5,939 nucleotides of DNA from an uncultured Eggerthellaceae bacterium (GTDB taxonomy: Bacteria > Actinomycetota > Coriobacteriia > Coriobacteriales > Eggerthellaceae), in contig CAMOUE010000138.1 in NCBI GenBank assembly GCA_946626265.1, positions 1 through 5,939 of the forward strand. Reading direction: 5' to 3'. A program made the translations under genes and the position numbers. Below are positions 1 through 4,746 of this stretch, in pieces. Positions within the stretch are counted from its first letter, which is position 1; each line of letters begins with the position of its first letter. The notes beneath the pieces are model-generated. The model saw nothing but the letters and a program-made list of their open reading frames with translations, did not search any database and was not told where the DNA came from.

Positions 1-549
1 GGCGAGGTGGTGTTCCGCTCGGTCATGGACCGCGCGCTCGGCGACGAGCTCATCGACACGATGCTTGCCAACGACGACTGCGAAGCCCTGGTCACGGGCG
101 CGCGCACGAGTTACATGCAGCCGAAGAACCCCGCCTTCATCCCGTTCATGCGCGAGACCGTGGGCTTCGACATCACCATCGTCGACGACCTGAAGGCAAT
201 CGACGAGCCGTACACGAAGATCTCGGCATACTACCCATCGCGCGTCGTGGACGAGGAGTTCTGGTACGCCCGCTTCGGCAGCCGCTGCTCAATTGCCACC
301 GCCGGCTTCGGCTGGCTCGACGCCATGCCGCTGGGAACCAACAAGGCACAGGCGCTCGCCGCTGTGCTCGAGCAGCTCGGCGTTGCGCCCGAACACGCGA
401 TGGCCCTGGGCGATGCGCGCAACGACCTGGAGATGCTGCAGCTCGTAGGCCTGCCCATCGCCATGCAAGACGGCGACCCGCGCACCGTCGCAGCTGCCGT
501 CCGCACCACCACGAGCGCCGAGAGCGAGTTGCGCGAACTGCTCGCCTGA
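1..549 (+). CDS. Cof-type HAD-IIB family phosphatase, 5' end outside window
   Basis: The open frame enters from the left edge with no stop and ends at TGA 547-549, so about 182 residues are seen. The family is usually 260-280 residues, so the N-terminal core with the nucleophile motif DxDGT is missing. What is visible is the C2-type cap followed by the C-terminal core. Counting from the GTG at 7, motif III lysine is K113 in GTNKAQAL and motif IV is GDARND (D136, D140), which binds Mg2+ in HAD phosphatases. The segment FGWLDAMPLGTNKAQAL resembles the cap-to-core junction of Cof proteins. Such enzymes are cytoplasmic and dephosphorylate sugar phosphates or cofactors such as flavin or pyridoxal phosphate; the substrate cannot be read here. 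The GTG at 7 is not taken as the start, because the frame is coding upstream of it. The gene converges on the - strand Dms remnants. Confidence 0.9.
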   Translation, partial: GEVVFRSVMDRALGDELIDTMLANDDCEALVTGARTSYMQPKNPAFIPFMRETVGFDITIVDDLKAIDEPYTKISAYYPSRVVDEEFWYARFGSRCSIATAGFGWLDAMPLGTNKAQALAAVLEQLGVAPEHAMALGDARNDLEMLQLVGLPIAMQDGDPRTVAAAVRTTTSAESELRELLA

Positions 550-720
550 ACAGATGCCCGCCTGAACAGTGAGTTCGTAACCATGCGCTTCGCGGCACCG
601 AGGCGAATTCGTTAGCTTCGCCCGCTGCTCTTACAATCGGGGAAGCACTCGATCTACTCGTCGGCAAGGCCCGCGGCGTCTCGGTAAAACGACATGGGGA
701 ATCCCTTCATCGCACATGTT

Positions 721-753
721 GGCCCGCGCGCTCGGAAGGAAAGCACGCGGGCC
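721..753. repeat. GC-rich hairpin between convergent genes
   Basis: A 12-bp inverted repeat with one mismatch (GGCCCGCGCGCT at 721-732, AGCACGCGGGCC at 742-753) encloses a 9-base loop. Neither strand has a T-run directly after the stem, so it is not a classical intrinsic terminator. It lies between the HAD gene and the convergent Dms remnants and could protect 3' ends or stop readthrough. Confidence 0.45.
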
Positions 754-771
754 GAAGAAAAGAGGGGGGGC

Positions 772-801
772 GGGCGGCTAGGGTATGGCTTCTAGCCGCC
801 C
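772..801 (-). terminator. Possible terminator of the dms remnant operon
   Basis: A perfect 10-bp stem (GGGCGGCTAG at 772-781, CTAGCCGCCC at 792-801) has a 10-base loop. Read on the - strand, the stem is followed by a C-run and then TCTTTTCTTC, a moderately T-rich tail. The position, just past the last recognisable dmsC codons, suits an intrinsic terminator inherited from the original operon. The interrupted T-tract keeps confidence moderate. Confidence 0.4.
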
Positions 802-1011
802 AAGGGATGAGGCCACCGGCCGACAGGCCCACGAACAGCATGAACGTGCAAATGTAGAGGCCCCAGGAGTTGGCGTTCGACATGCCGGTCACCGCCAGGC
901 CGTTCATCAGCTGGAAGATCCAGCAGCCGACGCCGACGAGCGCCAGCACGGCGAACACGCCGAGCACCGGTTTGGAGAAAGTCTTGGAGTTCATCTAAAA
1001 CACCTCCCTTT

Positions 1012-1183
1012 CTAGCTTACGTAGAAGACCTGAGGGCGCGTGCCCTTGTCTTCGAGCAGGATGCGGACGTTGCCCTCGCGCTTCAGGCGCGAGATTTCGG
1101 ACGTCGGGTCGTCCAGGTCGCCGAACACGCGGGCGCGCGTCGGGCAGCACGCGACGCACATGGGCTTGTCGCCGTCATCGATG
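1012..1183 (-). pseudogene. DmsB-like 4Fe-4S ferredoxin subunit, C-terminal remnant
   Basis: On the - strand about 56 codons survive and end at TAG 1014-1012. They read IDDGDKPMCVACCPTRARV, then FGDLDDP, then SRL. This matches the conserved end of the four-cluster iron-sulfur subunit of DMSO reductase-type enzymes, where the CxxxCP motif ligates a [4Fe-4S] cluster and FGDLDDP follows. The intact subunit is about 180-210 residues, so roughly three quarters of the N-terminal side, including most cluster cysteines, is gone. The open frame continues upstream to 1353, but that part (MTNNATLEGLESL and beyond) is unlike DmsB and comes from the mobile-element side. The break coincides with the T-arm-like sequence at 1184-1200. 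The remnant is followed at normal operon spacing by the truncated anchor gene. Confidence 0.78.
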
Positions 1184-1205
1184 ATGGGATTCGAACCCAC
1201 GACCC
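1184..1205 (-). other. tRNA T-arm-like sequence at element junction (possible att core)
   Basis: Read on the - strand, GTGGGTTCGAATCCCAT (1200-1184) forms a five-base-pair T-stem (one G-U pair) around the canonical TTCGAAT loop, preceded by GGGTC like a tRNA variable loop. No matching anticodon arm, D arm or acceptor strand is found beside it, so it is not a tRNA gene. On its 3' side the sequence passes directly into dmsB-like codons; on its 5' side lie the repeats and integrase. This is the form expected of an integrase attachment core derived from a tRNA 3' end. Confidence 0.6.
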
Positions 1206-1344
1206 CCACGTTGCGAAAAGTTGAAGGGCGGTAAAACGGGGTTTCAGCGCTTTCCCTAGTTTTCCCAACTTGTGTGTGACCTGTGGTTTTTCGGTTCTGG
1301 CCTCTCTGCCGAATCAGGGATTCCAGGCCTTCCAACGTCGCGTT

Positions 1345-1374
1345 GTTGGTCATTTGTTGGTCAAATGTTGGTCA
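1345..1374 (+). repeat. Three direct repeats with 11-bp period, possible integrase arm sites
   Basis: The octamer GTTGGTCA occurs at 1345-1352, 1356-1363 and 1367-1374, exactly 11 bp apart and separated by AT-rich triplets. Helically phased short repeats between an attachment core and the integrase gene are typical of arm-type binding sites for the integrase N-terminal domain. They lie about 150 bp from the T-arm-like core and 49 bp before the integrase start. A related pair, also with 11-bp spacing, lies at 2781-2802. Confidence 0.55.
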
Positions 1375-1422
1375 AGAATCGACCTTCGAATGGCTGTGGA
1401 AAACTTCGTGGGAGGTGCTGAA

Positions 1423-1944
1423 ATGAGGTACACGAGCCGTGGGCTGCGCAGGCGCCGGGACACCGACAAATGGAAGGTGATCCTCTCCCATAAAGACCCC
1501 GTGACGGGCAAAGCCGTGACAACCTACCACACGATAGAAGCGGACAGCCGGCCGTACAACCCAACCAAGCTCGGCAAGGAGTTCTCGGCGTTCTGCAAGA
1601 TGAACGGGTTCGACTGCACCTTCCACGATCTGCGGCACACATTCGCGACGATGATGATAGGCCAGGGAACCGACATCCGCACCGTCGCCGACTGGCTCGG
1701 CCACGAGAAGCCGAGCGTTACGCTCGACATCTATGCCGATGTGGCGCCCGAGGCGAAGCGCGACTCGCTCGTGAAGATGAAAGCGTGCTTCGACTTGGAC
1801 ATGGACGGGATATTCGGCGAGCCAGAGGCCGACCCTTATGCGTTGCCTGCGTCCGGCGTGCGAGGCCTCACGTTTACTGTCGAGCAGCTGGAGCTCATGC
1901 TCGCCGAGGCCAGGAGGCGCGAGAAGGTTGCTGCGCGGTTGTAG
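1423..1944 (+). pseudogene. Tyrosine recombinase (integrase) with large internal deletion
   Basis: The ATG at 1423 is chosen because GGAGGTG (1411-1417) lies 5 bases upstream; the frame is open back to 1270 but that part looks non-coding. The product is 173 residues, while phage-type integrases with this N-terminus are about 380-420. Residues 1-42 (MRYTSRGLRRRRDT then WKVILSHKDPVTGK) form the arm-binding N-terminal domain. At about residue 43 the sequence jumps, in frame, to the end of the catalytic domain: HDLRH with H68 and R71, GH with H94, and nucleophile Y104 in TLDIYADV. The core-binding domain and the part of the catalytic domain carrying the first arginine and the lysine are absent. 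An in-frame loss of very roughly 200-250 codons is inferred. It should be unable to recombine, though it keeps both DNA-contacting ends. The toxin-antitoxin pair follows. Confidence 0.8.
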
Positions 1945-1976
1945 GCTGTAACAAAGCTGCGGTCCCGATAAGAGTG

Positions 1977-1985
1977 TGGTATAAT
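1977..1985 (+). promoter_or_regulatory. Extended -10 promoter of toxin-antitoxin operon
   Basis: TGGTATAAT is a perfect extended -10 element (TGn plus consensus TATAAT at 1980-1985). No good -35 hexamer is seen at 16-18 bp upstream, which fits an extended -10 promoter. Transcription would start near 1991-1993, giving a leader of about 15 bases before the toxin ATG. Confidence 0.7.
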
Positions 1986-2000
1986 TTCGTTAAACGAAAT
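1984..2000. promoter_or_regulatory. Palindromic operator overlapping -10 and start site
   Basis: ATTTCGTTAAACGAAAT is a perfect 8-bp inverted repeat around a single central A. It overlaps the last two bases of the -10 element and covers the expected transcription start, and the ribosome binding site begins right after it. A repressor bound here would block RNA polymerase. The natural candidate is the downstream ribbon-helix-helix antitoxin, alone or with the toxin, as in autoregulated type II modules; this assignment is inferred from position. Confidence 0.65.
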
Positions 2001-2006
2001 AGGAGT

Positions 2007-2267
2007 ATGCATATAGCAGTGATAGTCGCCGAGCATGCGCTCAAACATGGGCTGACGGAAAGCGAGATTCTTCACGCTTGGGAGAATTACGTGAGAATGC
2101 AGCAAAGGCCCGCCCCAGATGAGGAGTACGTCGCTGCAGTAGGTTGCACGAGGTCGGGTGACATGGTTCAAATGGTGGCGGTCATCGTGGAAGAAGGGTA
2201 CCTCATAATCCACGCCATGACTCCGCCGACGACTAAGGTGCTCAGAGAGCTTGGGATGGCGAGGTGA
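2007..2267 (+). CDS. BrnT-like toxin of a type II toxin-antitoxin pair
   Basis: An 86-residue protein. Its N-terminal segment (HALKHGLTESEILHAWENYV) resembles the KHGxxxEE region of BrnT-type toxins. The middle (MVQMVAVIVEEGYLIIHAM) is a β-strand pair, and the C-terminal TPPTTKVLREL resembles the final charged helix. BrnT toxins adopt a RelE-like fold and cut RNA; the match here is by layout and short similarities, so the family call is tentative. It directly precedes a ribbon-helix-helix gene, the usual toxin-first order of brnTA. AGGAG at 2001-2005 is only one base from ATG 2007, which is unusually tight. An in-frame GTG at 2019 lies 13 bases away, so the start is uncertain and initiation may be weak. 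It lies 62 bases after the broken integrase and its base composition is lower in GC than its neighbours. Confidence 0.65.
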   Translation: MHIAVIVAEHALKHGLTESEILHAWENYVRMQQRPAPDEEYVAAVGCTRSGDMVQMVAVIVEEGYLIIHAMTPPTTKVLRELGMAR

Positions 2268-2272
2268 GCAAC

Positions 2273-2548
2273 ATGGCGATAACAGCAAAGGAAATCGAAA
2301 AGAAGTACGGCATCAGCGTTTCGAGGCTCGACGAGATCGAAGAGAGGGCCGCCAGGGGGGAGTTGCCCGGCGAGCCTGGTCCGGTGTCGGCAGGCCGTCC
2401 CCTCAAGTTTGGCACTGCCCTCAAGATGGTGGGCTACAAGGAGGTTCCCGAAATCGTCGAGGCGATCGACCGCCGCGCCGGATCGCTCGGGATGACGCGC
2501 TCGGACTACCTCCGCGACCTCGTGCGCAAGGACCTGGCACGCGCGTAG
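2273..2548 (+). CDS. Ribbon-helix-helix antitoxin / autorepressor
   Basis: The ATG at 2273 is preferred: GAGGTGA (2261-2267), a strong ribosome binding site, is 5 bases upstream and spans the toxin stop codon. An upstream GTG at 2264 would overlap the toxin TGA. From 2273 the product is 91 residues. The N-terminal part (ITAKEIEKKYGISVSRLDEIEERA) is helical and resembles a helix-turn-helix-like extension. The C-terminal part has the ribbon-helix-helix pattern: a β-strand after GRPLKFG, helix A in PEIVEAIDRRAG, and helix B in TRSDYLRDLVRKDL, where RSDYLR is the classic signature. Such proteins dimerise, bind palindromic DNA with the strand and cover the toxin with the other end. Together with the palindrome at 1984-2000 this suggests autoregulation. 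Which half contacts the toxin is not visible. Confidence 0.72.
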   Translation: MAITAKEIEKKYGISVSRLDEIEERAARGELPGEPGPVSAGRPLKFGTALKMVGYKEVPEIVEAIDRRAGSLGMTRSDYLRDLVRKDLARA

Positions 2549-2671
2549 CGGGCACCGTGGCGCCGGTGGGGCTTGAGGGCCTCCCCAGCATCGTCCAAAG
2601 ACGGCTGGTGGTAAACCATTGCCTGGTGTGCTCGACTCGCCGATTTCCCTCTAGCGGCCTTGAGAGACGAT

Positions 2672-2716
2672 CTCTCAAGGCGGAGGTCGCCGGTTCGAAT
2701 CCGGTCGGAGCTACCA
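2672..2716 (+). other. tRNA 3'-end fragment with CCA (attachment-site scar or tRNA pseudogene)
   Basis: From 2672 the sequence follows the last part of a tRNA: CTCTCAA like an anticodon loop, GGCGG (2679-2683) as 3' anticodon strand, AGGTC variable loop, GCCGGTTCGAATCCGGT T-arm (2689-2705), CGGAGCT acceptor 3' strand (2706-2712), A discriminator and CCA (2714-2716). The 5' half is missing: no acceptor strand AGCTCCG is found in the 120 bp upstream, and the CCGCC expected opposite GGCGG is replaced by ACGAT. Instead, CCTTGAGAG (2658-2666) and CTCTCAAGG (2672-2680) form a 9-bp hairpin. The CTCTAGCGGCCT at 2649-2660 is D-arm-like, so a strongly altered tRNA with CTC in the anticodon position is an alternative. 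A 3' fragment with CCA is the usual footprint of an element integrated in a tRNA gene. Confidence 0.6.
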
Positions 2717-2722
2717 GAAACC

Positions 2723-2755
2723 CCAGGTCAACGGCTTGAAGCTCTGGCCTTTTTC
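2723..2755 (+). terminator. Weak terminator-like hairpin after tRNA fragment
   Basis: CCAG (2723-2726) can pair with CTGG (2744-2747), with an inner GGC/GCT stem, followed by CC and TTTTTC. The T-run is good but the stem is short and interrupted. It may be the original terminator downstream of the tRNA or of the toxin-antitoxin operon. Confidence 0.25.
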
Positions 2756-2780
2756 TTTGGAAACAGCCTATTTTGGGCTC

Positions 2781-2802
2781 CGTTGGCTAAACGTTGGCTA
2801 AG
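2781..2802 (+). repeat. Two direct repeats with 11-bp period, possible arm sites
   Basis: CGTTGGCTAA occurs at 2781-2790 and 2792-2801, exactly 11 bp apart. The GTTGG core and the 11-bp phase are shared with the three repeats at 1345-1374 next to the integrase. The position, about 65 bp beyond the tRNA fragment, is where the second set of arm-type sites of an attachment region would lie. Confidence 0.5.
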
Positions 2803-3114
2803 GAATCAGGGCGTCGGTGAATGGTTTACGGGCTTTGGCGAGTGGATTCGGGGTTTTAAGAGAATTGGTCGTCTCGTACTTGCTCGGAACCAGCTTCGAT
2901 GCAGTGACAAATGCGACGTTTGTGATGGATGTGACGAGGTATCGGCACCTCCGCCACGCTTGCAATGCGGTTGCTTCATGACGCCGCCGCGTTGCTCAAT
3001 CGTTGATGCGATGGGGTGGGTGGCCATAGGGCCGTTTGCTATCATGAAAGCCGACCGTTTCGGACGGGCTCCGATGGCGAATAGGGACCCGTTCTTCTTC
3101 ATATAGGCAGGTCG
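2803..3114. other. About 310 bp without a convincing gene
   Basis: Frames open on both strands here (for example 2806-3102 on the - strand and a + strand frame entered from the tRNA fragment) give low-complexity, arginine-, proline- and serine-rich products without family resemblance or good ribosome binding sites. The base composition is mixed and patchily lower in GC than the flanks, as in element remnants. The promoter of the σ-factor operon must lie here or upstream, but no clear -35/-10 pair is visible. A small inverted repeat, ACAAA (2908-2912) and TTTGT, lies near 2910-2925. Confidence 0.5.
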
Positions 3115-3672
3115 ATGGGCGAGGTTTCAGACGAGAGGCTTTTCGAGAGGCTGGTCGCGAGCGACCAGGAAGCCTTGCGTCCCCTGATGGAGCGTTACGG
3201 CGACGTGCTCACCCTCTACGTTAACGGCTACGTGCACGACATCGACGCCGCTGAAGACCTGATGCTCGAAGCGTTCTCGCGCTTGCTGGTGAAGCGCCCC
3301 CGGCTGCGCGAGGGCGGGTTCAAGCCCTACCTGTTCAAGACGGCCCGCAATCTGGCATTGCGGCACCTGCGGCTGCGGGCGAGGTTCATGAGCGTGGAAG
3401 ACCTGGACGGGGAGCCGGCCGGCGGCGATCGTGTCGAGGACAGCATCCTGCACGACGAGCGGACGCGGGTGCTCTACCGTTGCCTGGCAAAGATTGCGCC
3501 CGACTACCGCGAGGCGCTTTACCTGGTCTATATTGAGAACATGAGCTACGACGAGGCGGGCGCTATCATGCGCAAGGCGCGCAAGCAGGTCGACAACCTG
3601 GTCCAGCGCGGCAAGAAGGCGATGCGGCCGCTGCTCGCCGAGGAGGGCATATCGTATGAGATCGACCGATGA
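3115..3672 (+). CDS. ECF-like σ70-family RNA polymerase sigma factor
   Basis: A cytoplasmic σ factor of 185 residues, the usual ECF size, with only σ2 and σ4. Region 2 spans about residues 8-90. Region 2.2, which contacts the polymerase clamp, is DAAEDLMLEAFSRLL (44-58), and regions 2.3-2.4, which melt and read the -10 element, are FKPYLFKTARNLALRHLRLR (69-88). An acidic linker follows (92-113). Region 4 (about 114-172) contains IAPDYREALYLVYIENMSYDEAGAIM and KQVDNLVQRGKKAM, the -35-reading helix-turn-helix. There is no σ3, and none of the C-terminal extensions of larger ECF groups. ATG 3115 has only a weak ribosome binding site (AGGCAGG, about 3 bases away). The last 17 bases overlap the next gene, which implies translational coupling to a probable anti-σ. 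The exact ECF group and target promoters cannot be read. Confidence 0.88.
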   Translation: MGEVSDERLFERLVASDQEALRPLMERYGDVLTLYVNGYVHDIDAAEDLMLEAFSRLLVKRPRLREGGFKPYLFKTARNLALRHLRLRARFMSVEDLDGEPAGGDRVEDSILHDERTRVLYRCLAKIAPDYREALYLVYIENMSYDEAGAIMRKARKQVDNLVQRGKKAMRPLLAEEGISYEIDR

Positions 3673-4105
3673 GCGAATGGATGCCGTGCTCGGGCGCGTC
3701 CGAGCGCAAGAAGCAGCTGCCCGCCGCAGGCGGCAGCGCGCGGTGACTCTCGGCGGCGGTGCTCTGAGCGTCGTCGTGGTGGTCGCCGTGGGGTTCGGCA
3801 TCTCCACGGTCATGGGCGATTCCGCTGGCGCTTCGCCTACGGCGGCACAGCTCGGTCTCATGGGAAGCGTGTTTTCCGGAAGCCCCGCCCTGGGCTACAT
3901 CTTGGTCGGCCTGCTGGGGATTGCGCTCGGCGCCGCTGTGGCCGCCGCGGCGTGCCGGCTGGGGCATGGCAAAGGGGGAATTAGTGTCCTGACTTCATTC
4001 GAAACGGCAAGTTCCTCCGCAAAACCTCAGGTCGCAAAAATCGCTTCGGAAAGTTCGGACACTAACTCCCGTTCAGCCCCCGACGAAGAGGGGCGTATCC
4101 CGTGA
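3656..4105 (+). CDS. Small two-helix membrane protein, candidate anti-sigma factor
   Basis: A 149-residue protein starting at ATG 3656, with AGGAGGG (3641-3647) 8 bases upstream, overlapping the σ gene by 17 bases. Residues 1-29 (MRSTDERMDAVLGRVRAQEA then RRRRQR) are a basic helix expected inside the cell. TM1 is about 30-50, an external loop about 53-78, TM2 about 79-101, then a hydrophilic tail. It has no HxxxCxxC zinc anti-σ motif and is not a recognised family. The anti-σ role rests on its overlap with the σ gene and on the PrsW protease in the same operon, a class known to cleave the anti-σ RsiW. The N-terminal segment seems short for masking σ. Residues about 107-138 are encoded by an inverted-repeat unit (3976-4070), so the tail looks foreign. 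A paralogue lies at 5501-5899. The gene ends in a 4-base GTGA overlap with the next. Confidence 0.7.
   Translation: MRSTDERMDAVLGRVRAQEAAARRRRQRAVTLGGGALSVVVVVAVGFGISTVMGDSAGASPTAAQLGLMGSVFSGSPALGYILVGLLGIALGAAVAAAACRLGHGKGGISVLTSFETASSSAKPQVAKIASESSDTNSRSAPDEEGRIP
3976..4070. repeat. 95-bp inverted-repeat unit inside gene tail (MITE-like)
   Basis: GGGAATTAGTGTCC (3976-3989) is repeated in inverted orientation at 4057-4070, where the complement reads GGGAGTTAGTGTCC, 13 of 14 identical. Similarity runs 6 bases further inward (ACTT shared), about 17 of 20. The enclosed sequence is lower in GC than the flanks and has no gene of its own. Terminal inverted repeats around a short non-coding body are the mark of a non-autonomous insertion; no clear target-site duplication is seen. 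The coding frame of the membrane protein passes through without a stop. A regulatory stem with a very long loop is the alternative. Confidence 0.5.
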
Positions 4106-4746
4106 TCTACAGCTCGTCGGAAGTCATCCAGCTGCTGGTGCTGGGCGCCTGCTTCGCGCTGGCGCTCGTCCGCGCGCTGCGCATCCGCACCGCGGCGTGG
4201 ACCGAGGTCGCATGCTTCTTCGCGTGCATGTTCCTGGGCAATGTCTACTGGTACGGGTACCTCGCCGTCTTCGGCGATACGCCCGGCGTTTCCTACATCT
4301 CCGAGCTGAGCTGGATCGCCGGGGACGTCTTCTTGCTGATGCTGCTGGCCGAATGCGACCAGGTCCGCGGGCTCATCGCGCCCGTTCGCGCCGCTTGGAT
4401 CCCCGTGGCCGTGTGCGCGGTTTGCTGCGCGTACTACATCTACGCGAATGGCCACCCGCTTTTGAACCTCGCCGACAACGGGCTCGTGGCGGCGTTGGGG
4501 TTCTTCGCCGTGCGGGGACTCGCCGCGCGACCCGACGACGGCCCCGGGACGCCGGGAAGGAGCTTCGCGTTCAACCGCTTCCTGCACGGCGCCGTCCTGG
4601 CGTTCGTCGTCGTGGAGCAGGTGCTCTGGCTGTCGTCGCTGCTCGACCCGACCGCAGACTTCGCGGTCTACGGCATCGCCAATTACGCGCTGACGCTATC
4701 ATACGCGGCGATCCTCGCGGCCGCATGGAGGTCCCGCGAGCTGTGA
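4102..4746 (+). CDS. Unrecognised seven-helix membrane protein in σ/PrsW operon
   Basis: A 214-residue, strongly hydrophobic protein starting at GTG 4102, with AGAGGGG (4087-4093) 8 bases upstream and a 4-base overlap with the preceding stop. Seven membrane segments are visible at about 6-24, 33-57, 65-84, 96-115, 124-142, 158-180 and 186-209, with a polar loop RPDDGPGTPGRS (143-154) between helices 5 and 6. Aromatic and acidic residues lie within the helices (WYGYLAVFGD, ELSWIAGD, VVEQVLW). I do not recognise the family. The seven-helix topology and the place between a candidate anti-σ and a PrsW protease make a membrane sensor or protease modulator a reasonable guess, but no ligand site can be named. 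The stop codon shares its A with the ATG of the protease gene (TGATG), so the two are translationally coupled. Confidence 0.8.
   Translation: MIYSSSEVIQLLVLGACFALALVRALRIRTAAWTEVACFFACMFLGNVYWYGYLAVFGDTPGVSYISELSWIAGDVFLLMLLAECDQVRGLIAPVRAAWIPVAVCAVCCAYYIYANGHPLLNLADNGLVAALGFFAVRGLAARPDDGPGTPGRSFAFNRFLHGAVLAFVVVEQVLWLSSLLDPTADFAVYGIANYALTLSYAAILAAAWRSREL

Larger units (their letters stand above)
707..994 (-). pseudogene. DmsC/NrfD-like membrane anchor subunit, truncated
   Basis: The ATG at 994-992 is preceded by a strong ribosome binding site (AAGGGAGGTG, 1010-1001 on the - strand), 6 bases upstream, so translation initiation looks intact. The first 63 or so residues show a hydrophobic helix (about 9-30) and the start of a second (about 45-63) with the text LFVGLSAGGLI. 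This is typical of the N-terminus of the quinol-oxidising membrane subunit of DMSO reductase-type enzymes (DmsC/NrfD families, normally about 280-300 residues with 8 or more helices). After about residue 63 (near base 806) the frame runs into arginine- and proline-rich sequence and the hairpin region, and stops at 707. Most of the gene is therefore deleted. A functional short protein is unlikely. It lies 17 bases downstream of the dmsB-like remnant, as in an intact dmsBC pair. Confidence 0.75.

Noticed and set aside
543..569. Direct repeat CGCCTGAACAG at 543-553 and 559-569 over the HAD stop codon
   Set aside because: An 11-bp tandem-like duplication with no further structure; probably a small slippage event.
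785..1015. Open frame on the + strand opposite the DmsC remnant
   Set aside because: It is the antisense shadow of a recognisable NrfD-like N-terminus; its product is charged and low in complexity.
1040..1234. Open frame on the + strand containing GFEPTTPTLRK
   Set aside because: That peptide is a known-looking artefact of translating the complement of a tRNA T-arm; it overlaps the dmsB remnant and the att-like site.
2629..2716. Complete long-arm (serine-type) tRNA
   Set aside because: The 5' acceptor strand pairs at only 4 of 7 positions, no D-loop GG is seen, and the CGA in the hairpin loop lacks the required T before it.
2360..2716. tmRNA ending in the CCA fragment
   Set aside because: No tmRNA 5' end or tag-peptide reading frame is found upstream; the space is filled by the antitoxin gene.
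2251..2739. Long + strand frame across the antitoxin and tRNA fragment
   Set aside because: It is out of frame with the antitoxin and ends in SSGLERRSLKAEVAGSNPVGAT-type text (split here by meaning), which is what a translated tRNA looks like.
2672..2790. Permuted tRNA: 3' half with CCA followed by GGGCTCCG at about 2775, which could pair with the acceptor strand
   Set aside because: The downstream part has no D arm or anticodon arm, and it is made of the 11-bp repeats; pairing of 7 bases is likely chance.
1311..2811. GAATCAGGG shared near both repeat sets (1311-1319 and 2803-2811)
   Set aside because: A 9-bp match without extension is too short to call a terminal repeat.
2806..3102. 98-codon open frame on the - strand
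   Set aside because: No ribosome binding site, no family resemblance, and composition typical of a chance frame in a remnant region.
3127..3967. Long - strand frames opposite the σ factor and two-helix protein
   Set aside because: They are shadows of clearly coding + strand genes in high-GC DNA.
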